Assembly: GCA_023457895.1 (NCBI GenBank)
Contig: JAEXAY010000005.1
Coordinates: forward strand, 62,001 to 126,000
Source: Pseudomonadota bacterium
GTDB lineage: Bacteria > Pseudomonadota > Alphaproteobacteria > Sphingomonadales > Sphingomonadaceae
Direction of reading: 5' to 3'
Length of the DNA stretch: 64,000 nucleotides
Position 1 is the stretch's first letter, and the number at the start of each line of letters is the position of its first letter. The translations under genes and the position numbers were made by a program. The notes beneath the pieces were generated by a model. The model saw only the letters and a list, made by a program, of their open reading frames with translations. It ran no database searches and was not told where the DNA came from. Of this stretch, positions 25,631 to 34,851 are shown piece by piece.

Positions 25631-27181
25631 TCAGGCCTTGCCCGGCTTCCTCGCCTGCGATGCGATTTCGTAGATGAAATCGACATAGGCCTTGGATGCT
25701 TCCTTCATCCCGAACACCTTGGGATTGCTGCTGTCGATGAGGAAATATTCGTCCGGTCCATGCGCTCCGGTGCCATGCCCGAGACCGAACTGCGAGGTCG
25801 GTTTCCTGAGCGGCGGGCCCGAGAACATCACGCCAGGCCACGAGCCGGCGCTGCGCGGGATGATCGAATAGGTGATGCCCGCACGATCGAGCACCGCCTT
25901 TTCGGCGCGTACGAGCGCGCTGTCCTCCGCCGTTTCCGTCGGGCTGTAGCCTCCGGTCACGTTGATTTCGAGATCGCTGTAGCCATGCTCGGCGAGGTGA
26001 CGGGTGAATTTCTCGATTGCCTCTTCCTTGGTAAGATTGGGCGGCAACCGCCATTCCATCTTGGCCACTGCACGGTGCGGCAGGATCGTCTTGCCCCCAG
26101 GCCCGGTATAACCGGCCACCAGCCCCTGGATATTGATCGTGGGCTGCGAGGCGAGACGTTCAAGCGAGGTCTGGAACGGCTCATCCTCGATCCAGCGGGA
26201 GACCCCCAGGCTCTTTTTGAGTTCGTCTTCATTGGTATTGCGCGCCGCTTCGGCAATCAGCGCGCGCTCACGCTGCGACAGCGGTTTCACATTGTCATAC
26301 CAGCCCTTCACCGCGATCGTGTGGCCGTCGGGCTTCATCAGGGTATTGAGCGCCTGCACCAGCCGCCAGGCCGGGCTGTCGACGCGCGCGAAGTTCGACG
26401 AATGGATATCCTTGGTCGGGCCACGCCCCCATTTCGCACCGCTCGAAATCAGTTCGAGCTCGACCGCGCCCTTGGCGCCGAGGGTCAGCGAACTGTTACC
26501 GTTAAGTCCCTGTCCGGCGGCCGGGCAGAATATCGCGACACATTTGCTGAGCGTCGGCAATACATCGGGATGATTGACCGCCTTCATGAAATTGGGCGAG
26601 GCGATTTCTTCCTCGCCTTCGCAGATCAGCGCGATATTGATCGGGAGCTTCTTGCCCGCCTCCTTGAAGGCGCGCACCGCGGCAAGGAAGGTGGCTTCCG
26701 GCCCCTTCTGGTTAACCGCTCCCCGCCCGACCATGACACGCCCGACCCCGGCCCGGTCCACCAGACGGGCTTCAAGCGCGGGAGAGCTCCACTCCTTGTC
26801 GTCGAATTGCTTGACGTCGTACATGAAATAGACGCCGAGCCAGTCCTTGGCACCGGCATCGAGCGTCGCGAATACCGACGGCACGCCGCCGGTGGGAATC
26901 GTCTTGACCGTCTGGAAGCCCGCATCCTTGGCGAGCATCGTCATGTGCGCAATGCCCTCGTCGATGTTGCGGCGTTCGGCAGCAATCGTCGGAAGCGCAA
27001 TCCATTCCTGCAATCGCTTGACCGTAGCCGCATGCCCCGCATCGACCGCTTGCATCACCGCATCGGCATCGCTTTTGGTCGCAGCGCGCGCGACCCCCGA
27101 TGACAGGAAGGCGGTGGCTGCCGCCGCTCCCTTCAAGACACCGCGCCGCCCGATTGCATTCTGTCCTTTATCCTCACCCAT
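25631..27181 (-). CDS. Tat-exported M20-family peptidase-like protein with altered metal ligands
   Basis: A 516-residue protein with a twin-arginine leader (IGRRGVLKGAAAATAFLSSG) and a full M20 architecture. Compared with dinuclear-zinc M20 enzymes, the first ligand His of the GHYD motif is Met (VYFMYDVKQ). The bridging Asp of GRGxxDDKG is Asn (GRGAVNQKG), and the third-ligand Asp is not apparent (VAIFCPAAGQ). The catalytic Glu region CEGEEE, the dimerisation-domain KDIHSSNF and the C-terminal GAHGPDE are kept. Classical zinc peptidase activity is therefore uncertain. It follows the E2 gene by 39 bases in the Lrp-led operon and starts behind AAAGGAGAG. Confidence 0.75.
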   Translation of the reverse strand: MGEDKGQNAIGRRGVLKGAAAATAFLSSGVARAATKSDADAVMQAVDAGHAATVKRLQEWIALPTIAAERRNIDEGIAHMTMLAKDAGFQTVKTIPTGGVPSVFATLDAGAKDWLGVYFMYDVKQFDDKEWSSPALEARLVDRAGVGRVMVGRGAVNQKGPEATFLAAVRAFKEAGKKLPINIALICEGEEEIASPNFMKAVNHPDVLPTLSKCVAIFCPAAGQGLNGNSSLTLGAKGAVELELISSGAKWGRGPTKDIHSSNFARVDSPAWRLVQALNTLMKPDGHTIAVKGWYDNVKPLSQRERALIAEAARNTNEDELKKSLGVSRWIEDEPFQTSLERLASQPTINIQGLVAGYTGPGGKTILPHRAVAKMEWRLPPNLTKEEAIEKFTRHLAEHGYSDLEINVTGGYSPTETAEDSALVRAEKAVLDRAGITYSIIPRSAGSWPGVMFSGPPLRKPTSQFGLGHGTGAHGPDEYFLIDSSNPKVFGMKEASKAYVDFIYEIASQARKPGKA

Positions 27182-27220
27182 GACTCGCTCTCCTTTGGTT
27201 CTGTATTGGCTCTTATCGCG

Positions 27221-28429
27221 TCATTTCCACTGTTCAATCGCCTCAACGAATTTCGTCAGCCAGCTGTTGGTCTGATGTCCGTCGAGCACGCGGTGATCGA
27301 TCGACAGGGATACATAGGCCATCGGCCGGATCTGGATCGTATCGACCCCATCCACTTCGCGCACGACCACGCGCTTTTCGAGCTTTCCGACGCCGAGGAT
27401 GGCTGCCTGACCCTGGTGGATAATCACCGGGGCGGCAACCAGTGAACCCGACACGCCATGATTGGAAATGGTGAAGGTGCCGCCGCGCATGTCGGCGGGG
27501 GTCAGCTGGTTAGTTCGCGCGCGCGCGACGAGGTCGGTGAGCTTTTCGGCGATGCCCTCCAGCGACAAGCTTTGCACTTTCGGCACCACGGGCACGACCA
27601 GTCCCTTGTCGCCAAGCGCAGTGCCGACACCGATGTTGATGTCGCTGAAAAGATCAAGATGCGCATCATGCCAGCGGCTGTTAACCGTAGGTGAGGCTTC
27701 CATCGCGAGCGCCGCTGCGCGCACGATATAGGCCGTCAAGGTGAGCGCGACACCCCGGGCGGCAAGCGCCGGCTTGTGCGCCTTGAGATGCGCAAGTACC
27801 GCGGAGAAATCGCATTCGAACACAGCGGTGACATGGGGCGCCTCGGCGAGCGCGCGCGACATATTCTCGGCAATGGCCAGACGCATGCGATCATGGGGAA
27901 TTTGCCCCGATGCAGGGGCAGGGGCAGCTGGTGCGGGCACCGGGCGCGCGGCAGCCGGCCCGCCGCCATTCTGCATCCGCGCCGCGTGGGCATCGACGTC
28001 AGCGCGCGTGATACGGCCGCGGCGGCCCGTGCCGGTAACGTCCGCCGGATCGATGCCATGTTGAGCTAGGCCGCGACGGACCGACGGCGACAGGCCCGCC
28101 TCCTGCGGCAATTTGGCCACCGGAGCGCGGGACTCAGCCAATGCGGACGGCGGCTCAGTCCGTTCCTCGACCGGCGACTGCGCGTCGGTAGCTTCTGCTC
28201 CTGTAGAAATCCGGCCGAGGATCGTGCCAGGCACCGCTTCGCCGTCGCTGTCGATAAGGATTTCGGCAAGAATGCCCGCGCCCGGCGAAGACACCTCCTG
28301 CGTCACCTTGTCGGTTTCAAGTTCGACCAGCGGATCGTCGATCGCAACGCGGTCGCCGAGCTTGGCGAGCCAGCTCCGCACCACCGCCTTGGTGCCTTCC
28401 TGTTCAAACGGAACGAGAATGTCGATCAT
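27221..28429 (-). CDS. 2-oxoacid dehydrogenase E2 (dihydrolipoamide acyltransferase)
   Basis: From the ATG at 28429, 402 residues. An N-terminal lipoyl domain carries the modified lysine in VELETDKVT (about residue 43). A Pro/Ala-rich linker is followed by the E1/E3-binding domain (SPSVRRGLAQHGIDPADVTGTGRRGRITRADV, about 120-150), a second linker, and the catalytic domain with TISNHGVSGS and the active-site SIDHRVLDG near the end. It transfers the acyl group from E1 to CoA. The start lies three bases past the E1 stop, so it is co-transcribed with E1; the longer upstream open frame is a shadow of E1. No E3 gene is adjacent, so a shared lipoamide dehydrogenase must serve. Confidence 0.93.
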   Translation of the reverse strand: MIDILVPFEQEGTKAVVRSWLAKLGDRVAIDDPLVELETDKVTQEVSSPGAGILAEILIDSDGEAVPGTILGRISTGAEATDAQSPVEERTEPPSALAESRAPVAKLPQEAGLSPSVRRGLAQHGIDPADVTGTGRRGRITRADVDAHAARMQNGGGPAAARPVPAPAAPAPASGQIPHDRMRLAIAENMSRALAEAPHVTAVFECDFSAVLAHLKAHKPALAARGVALTLTAYIVRAAALAMEASPTVNSRWHDAHLDLFSDINIGVGTALGDKGLVVPVVPKVQSLSLEGIAEKLTDLVARARTNQLTPADMRGGTFTISNHGVSGSLVAAPVIIHQGQAAILGVGKLEKRVVVREVDGVDTIQIRPMAYVSLSIDHRVLDGHQTNSWLTKFVEAIEQWK

Positions 28430-28431
28430 CG

Positions 28432-30525
28432 TCAAAAGCTTATCATTTCTTCGATCTTGGCGCGGATCCCCTCGACCGAGGGCAGCGCCCATTCGAGCAG
28501 GGTCGGGTGATGCGGGCTCGGAATATCGGGCATGGTGAGGCGCGCAACCGGCGCGTCGAGATCCATGAAGGCTTCGTCGGCGACCACCGCGGCAATTTCC
28601 GCCCCAAACCCTGCCGTGCGCAAGTCTTCGTGAACGATCAGGCAGCGGCGTGTGCGACGGACCGACTCCAGCACCGCCTCGCGATCCCACGGCATCAGCG
28701 TGCGCAGGTCGATCACATCGGCCGAAACGCCCTTGGCCGCCTCTTCGCAGCGATATACCATCGCGCCCCAGGTGACGATCGTGATGTTTTCTCCTCGCGC
28801 GACATGCCTTGCCTTGCCGAAAGCCAGCATATAATCATCGCCGGGATAGGGCCGCCGCGCCCAGCTATGGTCGAGCATCGCGCGATGTTCGAAGAAGAAT
28901 ACCGGATCATTCCCGCGCAGGGCGGTGCGCAGCAACCCGACAGCATCCTCCGCATTCGATGGCACCGCGACCTGCCAGCCGGGCTGATGCACCAGCGCAA
29001 CCTCGTTGGTCTGGCTGTGCCAGGGATCGCCGCATTTGAAATAGCCGCCCGGCACGCGTAACACCATCGGGGCAGCAAAGCGGTTGTGGGTACGCCAGCG
29101 CATCGTCCCGCAATCGTTAATCTGCTCGGTCGCCGGCTCGGCATATTTGCGGAACTGGATTTCCGGTACCGGCATCAGCCCGGCAAGCGCCATCCCGACC
29201 GCACGTCCGACAATCCCTTCTTCCGACAGGCTGGTGTCGAACACGCGCGCTTCACCGTATTTGTCCTGGAGGCCGAGCGTCACCGCATGCACGCCGCCCT
29301 TGGGGCCGATATCCTCGCCGAACAGCAGCACGCGATCGTTGATCGACAGTTCATGGTCGAGCGTGCGGCGGATGGCGGTCACCATATTGATGCGCGGGCC
29401 TTGCGGTTCGGGGTCGGCGGTGCCTGCAGGCGCTTGATAGCCTTCGGCATGGAGGCCGCCCTGCTGCTGCATCTCGCCATCGAAAAAGACGTGCGACGTG
29501 ACATTTTCCGGTGTGGATGGCTGCCGCTGATCAGCCTCCTCGAACCCTTCACGGACATCGTTGGCGGCTGCCTCCTCGATGGCCGCCCATTCGGCTTCGG
29601 ACATGACCGCCGGGACGAGAAACTCCTTGAGCTTGGGCAGCGGATCGCGCGCCCATTCGGCGGCGACGACATCCTCACTCTTGTACGCCTGCTGATCCTG
29701 GAAACTATGCCCCTGGAGACGGGGCACGGTCAGCCGCAACAGGACCGGCTCGCGCCGTTCACGGACATGGCCGACCGCTTCGCCAACCAGCGCGGCGGCT
29801 TCGCTGGGAGAGGTGCCATCGCCTGACAGGATGGTCAGCCCCGAAAAAGAAGCCAGATTGGCGGCGATGTTCCCGCCAGGCGTCTGGAACTGCGAGGGCA
29901 CCGAAATCCCGTAGCCATTGTCTTCGATATAGAAGAGCATCGGCAATTGCTGCGTCGTCGCAATGGTCAGGGCCGCCCAAAAACCGTTTGACGCTACGCT
30001 TCCGTCGCCGCCCAGAACAACCGCGATCGAGCGGGCGTAACTTTCGTCCCCCAGCACTTCATGGCGATATTTGATCGCCTGCGCCCAGCCCGCCGTCGGC
30101 GTATATTGCGCCCCTACCCCGCCGCACATCGGCAGTGCGGACGCGCCGTGGGGATTGGGACAATTGAACACCACGCCGATATCCCGCCCATCGGAGTAGC
30201 CGCCCGAGCGGCCCATTGCCGAGCCCAACGCATCGGCGAGCTTCACGCCGAGCGACAACAGCAAGGGACGCGAGCGATAATAGCCGCACACCGCGTCGGT
30301 CGGTTCGGTCAGATGCAAGCCCAGCAGCACCTGCGCCATATCATGGCCGCGCGCCGAAAACTGGTAAAGCACCTTGCCCTCAGGCACGAGACTGCTTTCC
30401 TCGAGATGATCGAGCGCGCGCGACAATTGCACGAGCGAGGCGACCCGCTTCCAGTCCACCGCCGGATCGGGCGCGTTGCGGCGGTTGTCACCGCGCGCTT
30501 GAGCGGGTGCTTCGGTTTCGAGCAT
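28432..30525 (-). CDS. 2-oxoacid dehydrogenase E1, alpha and beta subunits fused
   Basis: A 697-residue thiamine-diphosphate enzyme. The alpha half (about 30-340) contains the TPP motif GGDGSVASNGFWAALTIATTQQLPMLFYIEDNGYG. The beta half (about 380-697) begins INMVTAIRRTLDHELS with VLLFGEDIGPKGGVHAVTLGL, and ends with EIAAVVADEAF and VARLTMPDIPSPHHP. Most alpha-proteobacterial E1o/E1b enzymes have separate alpha and beta genes; the fused form is the variant. The substrate could be branched-chain 2-oxoacids or arylpyruvates; the aminotransferase and paa neighbours favour the latter, by inference. The ATG overlaps the stop of the Lrp gene (TGATG); an ATG 33 bases earlier is the alternative start. 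Confidence 0.92.
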   Translation of the reverse strand: MLETEAPAQARGDNRRNAPDPAVDWKRVASLVQLSRALDHLEESSLVPEGKVLYQFSARGHDMAQVLLGLHLTEPTDAVCGYYRSRPLLLSLGVKLADALGSAMGRSGGYSDGRDIGVVFNCPNPHGASALPMCGGVGAQYTPTAGWAQAIKYRHEVLGDESYARSIAVVLGGDGSVASNGFWAALTIATTQQLPMLFYIEDNGYGISVPSQFQTPGGNIAANLASFSGLTILSGDGTSPSEAAALVGEAVGHVRERREPVLLRLTVPRLQGHSFQDQQAYKSEDVVAAEWARDPLPKLKEFLVPAVMSEAEWAAIEEAAANDVREGFEEADQRQPSTPENVTSHVFFDGEMQQQGGLHAEGYQAPAGTADPEPQGPRINMVTAIRRTLDHELSINDRVLLFGEDIGPKGGVHAVTLGLQDKYGEARVFDTSLSEEGIVGRAVGMALAGLMPVPEIQFRKYAEPATEQINDCGTMRWRTHNRFAAPMVLRVPGGYFKCGDPWHSQTNEVALVHQPGWQVAVPSNAEDAVGLLRTALRGNDPVFFFEHRAMLDHSWARRPYPGDDYMLAFGKARHVARGENITIVTWGAMVYRCEEAAKGVSADVIDLRTLMPWDREAVLESVRRTRRCLIVHEDLRTAGFGAEIAAVVADEAFMDLDAPVARLTMPDIPSPHHPTLLEWALPSVEGIRAKIEEMISF

Positions 30526-31001
30526 CAACAATAATCCAGTGCAAGAGACGTCGTCCATTTGAGCTGCTGGAGCACGATGCTGGACGTTGCTGTGTGTATT
30601 TCACCCGCGGCATGAAGCTTGTTGGTGAGGAAGCGATTGTAGCTCGCGAGGTCGCCGGCAACGACGCGGAGAATATAATCCGCGTCGCCGGTGACCGATT
30701 CGCACGAGACCACCTCCGGCAATTCCATCATGCGATCGCGGAACTTGGTATAATCCTCCCGCGCATGACTGCGCAGCTTGATCATGATATAGGCCGACAC
30801 ATTGAGGTTGAGCTTTTCCGGGTTGAGCAGCACGACTGTGCGGTCGATATATTTTTCCGCCTTGAGCCGTTGCAGCCGCCGCGAACATTGCGAGGGGGAA
30901 AGATAGACGAGCGGACTGAGGTCGCTCGGCCCCAAGGTCCCGTCTTCCTGAATATTCTTGAGAATACGCTTATCGTAGCTGTCGACACCGCTGACCGTCA
31001 T
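30525..31001 (-). CDS. Lrp/AsnC family transcriptional regulator
   Basis: A 158-residue regulator: N-terminal helix-turn-helix (DSYDKRILKNIQEDGTLGPSDLSPLVYLSPSQCSRRLQRLKAEKYI, about 6-52) and a C-terminal ligand-binding RAM domain (AYIMIKLRSHAREDYTKFRDRMMELPEVVSCESVTGDADYILRVVAGD). Such proteins respond to amino acids or related acids. Translationally coupled to the E1 gene, it most likely regulates the E1-E2-M20 operon and perhaps the aminotransferase gene just upstream. Confidence 0.93.
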   Translation of the reverse strand: MTVSGVDSYDKRILKNIQEDGTLGPSDLSPLVYLSPSQCSRRLQRLKAEKYIDRTVVLLNPEKLNLNVSAYIMIKLRSHAREDYTKFRDRMMELPEVVSCESVTGDADYILRVVAGDLASYNRFLTNKLHAAGEIHTATSSIVLQQLKWTTSLALDYC

Positions 31002-31291
31002 TGCCTTATCCCTCGTGCTCGGACGGTTCCATCACAGGCTGACCGCCGCTGATCTGCCACAGCCCCGGACGGCGTCAAAACTGGCTGCTTCACAGGCCTC
31101 TCCCCCATCACCGATTTTCATGATGCTAGGGCGACATCCTCTCAAAGACATTGCAAGTTTGTGATGCACTTGGCGCTGCAATGAAGTCATGATGCATCAA
31201 ATATGTATTAGGCGCAACCAACGTGCGCATAATGAAAATGATATGCACGCCAGAATCGTAGCTCCCGCTTATCTGCGATCTGACGTGCGTG
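31002..31291. promoter_or_regulatory. Intergenic region upstream of the Lrp-led operon
   Basis: A 290-base stretch between the aminotransferase stop and the lrp start. It has AT-rich patches around 31140-31250 with repeated ATGCA-like words (GATGCACT, TGATGCATCA, ATATGCAC), which could hold the lrp promoter and Lrp sites. No coding frame was seen. Confidence 0.3.
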
Positions 31292-32482
31292 TCAGACTGT
31301 CGCCGGAGCCCCGCAAACAGCCGCCATCGCGCTGGCAAAGGCGTCCAAGTTGGCGGGGGTCAATCCAGCAACATTGATGCGTCCCGACGGCGCCATATAG
31401 ACGCCGTGGCGTTCGCGCATTTCCACGATCTGCTGCGGGGACAACGGGAGCACCGAAAACATCCCCTTCTGCAAGGCGAGCGACGCCAGCGCAGGGTGCA
31501 GCCGTGATGCGTCCCTGCGCATCGCTGCGATGCGCCGCTGCATCGAGGTGAGTTCTTCTTCCCACTGTAACTTGAGCGCCGGATCCTGAAGCAGGATTCG
31601 CACGGTTGCCGCACCATGATCCGGTGGCATCGACCAACTCGTCCGGGCCATCATCACCAGGTTGGAAAGCATCGCATCGGCAGTGGCCTGCGCTTGGGTA
31701 AAGGCGAAGATCGCGCCGACCCGGTCGCGGTAAAGCCCGAAATTCTTGTCGCAGGAATAAGCGACAAGCGCTTCTTCCGCCGCTTCGATCACCAGCGTCG
31801 CGCCCGCGATATCCTCGCGCCAGCCTTCACCCAGTCCCTGATAGGCAAGATCAATCAGCGGAACCAGCCGGCGCGCCCGCACGATATCGGCAATCGCGCG
31901 CCATTCCTCAAGATCGGGGTCGGCGCCAAGCGGATTGTGACAACAGCCCTGAAGAAGAAGAACATCTCCGGCGCGGGCATCGGCCACGCCCTGTTCGAAC
32001 GACGCCAGATCGAAGCGTTGGCGCGCAGCATCAAATGCATCGAACGGCGTCATCGTCAAACCGGCTGCCGACAGGATCGGCGGGTGGTTGGGCCAGGTCG
32101 GCGCAGCGCAATAGACCTTGGCGCCGGGGCGGACGAGCGCGATAAGGTCCGCTGCCAGCCGCAATGCGCCGGTACCGCCAGGGGTCGCCAGACCAATCGC
32201 GGGATGCCTGTTCCACAGGCTGCCAAAAGCGGTGACTCCCAGCGCGGGAACAAACTCCGGGTCACCATCAGGCCCAAGATATTCCTTGCTCGGCTGTATC
32301 TCCCACAGCCGCTGCTCCGCTGCCTTCACCGCCGCCATCACCGGCGTCTGCCCGTCCTCGGTGCGGTACACGCCGACGCCGAGGTCGATCTTATCCGACC
32401 TTGGATCGGCCTTGTAGGCGGCGATCAGCGATAGCAGCGGATCGCCCTTAGCCATCTTCAACCGGTCAGCAAATAGCGGCAT
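31292..32482 (-). CDS. Aromatic amino acid aminotransferase (TyrB/AspC type)
   Basis: A 396-residue PLP-dependent class I aminotransferase of the aspartate/aromatic subgroup. It has KIDLGVGVYRTEDGQTPVMAAVKAAE near the N-terminus, LATPGGTGALRLAADLI, QGCCHNPLGADPD, FGLYRDRVG following the PLP lysine (SCDKNFG, about residue 245), and NVAGLTPANLDAFASAM near the end. TyrB-type enzymes convert phenylalanine, tyrosine or aspartate to the 2-oxoacids. Its neighbours, a 2-oxoacid dehydrogenase and the paa genes, fit formation of phenylpyruvate from phenylalanine. It is divergent from the paa TetR gene. Confidence 0.9.
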   Translation of the reverse strand: MPLFADRLKMAKGDPLLSLIAAYKADPRSDKIDLGVGVYRTEDGQTPVMAAVKAAEQRLWEIQPSKEYLGPDGDPEFVPALGVTAFGSLWNRHPAIGLATPGGTGALRLAADLIALVRPGAKVYCAAPTWPNHPPILSAAGLTMTPFDAFDAARQRFDLASFEQGVADARAGDVLLLQGCCHNPLGADPDLEEWRAIADIVRARRLVPLIDLAYQGLGEGWREDIAGATLVIEAAEEALVAYSCDKNFGLYRDRVGAIFAFTQAQATADAMLSNLVMMARTSWSMPPDHGAATVRILLQDPALKLQWEEELTSMQRRIAAMRRDASRLHPALASLALQKGMFSVLPLSPQQIVEMRERHGVYMAPSGRINVAGLTPANLDAFASAMAAVCGAPATV

Positions 32483-32686
32483 CAGCTTTTCATACTCCCA
32501 CAGAATAGGGGCAATATAACCGCATCATGGCTCACGATCCCGGCATTGTTGAGGCGGATCGACGCGCAGGGATGCGCGACAATCCCGCAAAGCGCAGAAT
32601 CGATGCAATGTATTTTCAGGCCATTACACTGCCTTGCGCGTGTCCCTTGGAACGGTTAGTCGCCATGGTCTTGCCGGAGATGATTA

Positions 32687-33313
32687 TTGGCGCGCCTGCA
32701 GTCCCCCGATTTCGAAACCAAGCGCGGCCTGATGCTGGACCGGGCGGCGGAGATGTTCGCATCCAAGGGTTTTCACGGCACCTCAATCGCCGATCTCGCC
32801 AAGGCCAATGGCATGTCGAAGTCACTGCTTTATCATTATTTCCCCTCGAAGGAAAAACTGCTGCGCGACGTCATGGCGTCGCATATCGATGATCTGGTCG
32901 CCGCGACGCAGGCTGTGGTCGAGGAGCGGCTTCCGGCTGGCAAGCAATTGCATGCCTTGGTTCACCAATTCATGAGACTGTATGTCGGCGCCGCGGACCG
33001 GCAGAAGGTACTGCTCAACGAACTCGACAATCTGATGGCGCCGGACCGGCAGGAGATCGTCGCCAAACAGCGCCGGATCGTCACCGCGGTACGCCACATG
33101 ATGGAAGCCGTCCATCCGCAGATGGCCGCGGACCGTTCCGCCAGCATCGCCCGGGTCATGCTGTTGTTCGGAGCAATGAACTGGACCGCCAACTGGTTCG
33201 ATCCGCAAGGCCGACTGCCCGTCGGGCAGCTGGCCGACATGATCGTCGATCAGGCGCTCGCACCGCTTAGCCCGCAAGGCATTGGATCAGTCAACTACGG
33301 TCAGCCGTCATAA
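32687..33313 (+). CDS. TetR family regulator of the phenylacetate locus (PaaR-like)
   Basis: A 208-residue TetR protein starting at TTG behind CCGGAG. The N-terminal DNA-binding domain is DRAAEMFASKGFHGTSIADLAKANGMSKSLLYHYFPSKEKLL (about 18-59). The C-terminal domain has helices that bind an acyl-CoA-like ligand in related PaaR/TetR proteins of paa clusters. The gene ends 13 bases into the convergent paaE gene. The dyads TGACCG..CGGTCA at 36934-36955 and 37051-37060 are its probable operators, with phenylacetyl-CoA the expected effector. An upstream in-frame start at 32527 has no support. Confidence 0.85.
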   Translation: MARLQSPDFETKRGLMLDRAAEMFASKGFHGTSIADLAKANGMSKSLLYHYFPSKEKLLRDVMASHIDDLVAATQAVVEERLPAGKQLHALVHQFMRLYVGAADRQKVLLNELDNLMAPDRQEIVAKQRRIVTAVRHMMEAVHPQMAADRSASIARVMLLFGAMNWTANWFDPQGRLPVGQLADMIVDQALAPLSPQGIGSVNYGQPS

Positions 33314-34377
33314 TCCAGCACCACCTTGTCGGTGAGCGGAATCGACTGGCAGGTGAGAACATAGCCATGATCGGTCTCCTCCTTGGAAAGACCATAATTG
33401 ACCGCCATCGCCACTTCGCCCTCGACGACACGGGCACGGCAGGTCGCGCAAACGCCCGCCTTGCAGGCAAAGGGCGCCGGCAGGCCGGCGGCGCGCGCAT
33501 TCTCAAGGATGCTGCCCTTGGCGGGATCGAATTCGACGAGGCGGCGGCGCCCGTCCATCACCAGTGTAACGCTGCGGCCCGATGATTGCTGCTTGAGCTT
33601 TTCCATCGCGGCAAGCTGATCGGCGGACGGCGGTTCGGCGAGGAAATGCTCGACCAGGATATGGTCTTCGGGAACGCCGACCATCCTCAGCGTGCTGCTC
33701 ACCGCCTCCATCATTGGTGCGGGGCCGCAAATGAATGCGGCGTCGATCTCGGCCGGGTCGATGATCGCGGGAAACAGCTGGCCCAGCTTCTCGGCATCGA
33801 GCCGCCCGTTGAACAGGGCGATTTCATCCTCTTCCTGTTCCAGGATATGAATCAGCTGGAACCGGTCGAGATACAGGTCCTTCAGTTCGGCCAGTTGTTC
33901 GAGGAACATCACATTGGCGGTGGCGCGATTGCCGTAACACAGGACGAAGCGGCTCTGCGGTTCTTCCGCCAGCGCCGTCTTTAGCAGTGACAGGATCGGA
34001 GTGATGCCCGATCCGCCGGCAAAACCGGCATAGAGATGGGCATGAGCGGGATCGAACCGGTAGGTGAAGCTGCCATGCGGCGGTGCCACCGCCAGCGTAT
34101 CGCCAGCACGGATATTGTCATTGGCCCAGTTGGAGAAACGTCCGCCCGCGACACGACGGATGGCAACGCGCCATTCCTCGTCGCGTGGCGCGACGCACAG
34201 CGAATAGTTGCGGCGGCACTCTTCGCCGTTCACGTCGGCCTTGATGACGATATGCTGTCCGGGGGTGAAGGCAAACTTGTCCCGCAAGTCGTCGGGTACG
34301 GCAAAGGCAACCGAAACCGAGTCCGTGCTTTCGGGGCGGACATCGGCGACGACCAGCGGGAAAAAATTATCCGACAT
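33301..34377 (-). CDS. paaE: Phenylacetyl-CoA 1,2-epoxidase reductase subunit PaaE
   Basis: A 358-residue reductase: FAD-binding domain (RRNYSLCVAPRD), NAD-binding domain (YAGFAGGSGITPILSLLKTAL, CGPAPMMEAV) and a C-terminal plant-type [2Fe-2S] ferredoxin domain with ligands in CKAGVCATCRARV and the later LTCQ cysteine. It passes electrons from NAD(P)H to the diiron oxygenase PaaABC(D). The start at 34377 has TGAGG upstream. It is the last gene of the paaABCDE operon. Confidence 0.95.
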   Translation of the reverse strand: MSDNFFPLVVADVRPESTDSVSVAFAVPDDLRDKFAFTPGQHIVIKADVNGEECRRNYSLCVAPRDEEWRVAIRRVAGGRFSNWANDNIRAGDTLAVAPPHGSFTYRFDPAHAHLYAGFAGGSGITPILSLLKTALAEEPQSRFVLCYGNRATANVMFLEQLAELKDLYLDRFQLIHILEQEEDEIALFNGRLDAEKLGQLFPAIIDPAEIDAAFICGPAPMMEAVSSTLRMVGVPEDHILVEHFLAEPPSADQLAAMEKLKQQSSGRSVTLVMDGRRRLVEFDPAKGSILENARAAGLPAPFACKAGVCATCRARVVEGEVAMAVNYGLSKEETDHGYVLTCQSIPLTDKVVLDYDG

Positions 34378-34404
34378 GCAACACCTCAAGATATTTTAAT
34401 GACT

Positions 34405-34851
34405 TCAATGACATTTGAACCGGTCAAACGGCTCCTTGCAGGCGGTGCAGTGCCACAGCGCCTTGCAGGGCGTGGAGCCGAAGCGGCTCACCTCCGCGGT
34501 CTCGAGTGACCCGCAATGCGGGCAGGCCGGGCGCGCGCCCGGCGACGGCGGCGCAATACCATAGGCACGCAGCGCTTCGTGTCCCGCGGGCGTAATCGCC
34601 TCGGTAGTCCAGGGCGGACTCAATACGGTCTCGATCGCTGTATCGCCGAACCCGGCTTCGTCGAGCGCCTTGCGGATCGATGCCTCGATCGCCAGCGTCG
34701 CCGGGCAGCCGGTATAGGTCGGCGTGATGCGGACAGTAGATCCATCGTCGGACACCCCGCGCACGATCCCCAGATCGACGACCGAAATCACGGGGATCTC
34801 GGGATCGGGAACCTCCCCAAGGACGCGCCAGATATCCGCCGTCGTCACCAT
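34405..34851 (-). CDS. paaD: Phenylacetate degradation protein PaaD (iron-sulfur maturation)
   Basis: A 148-residue protein: a DUF59/MIP18 domain (DIWRVLGEVPDPEIPVISVVDLGIVR, TPTYTGCPA with its conserved Cys, SPPWTTEAITPAG) followed by a C-terminal zinc-ribbon-like tail (CPHCGS and CTACKEPFDRFKCH). PaaD is required for assembly of the epoxidase, probably of its iron centre. The start at 34851 overlaps paaC by seven bases; the longer frame to 34956 runs inside paaC. Confidence 0.95.
   Translation of the reverse strand: MVTTADIWRVLGEVPDPEIPVISVVDLGIVRGVSDDGSTVRITPTYTGCPATLAIEASIRKALDEAGFGDTAIETVLSPPWTTEAITPAGHEALRAYGIAPPSPGARPACPHCGSLETAEVSRFGSTPCKALWHCTACKEPFDRFKCH

Noticed and set aside
25559..27103. 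514-residue plus-strand open frame
   Set aside because: Antisense of the M20 homologue; no motifs and no ribosome site.
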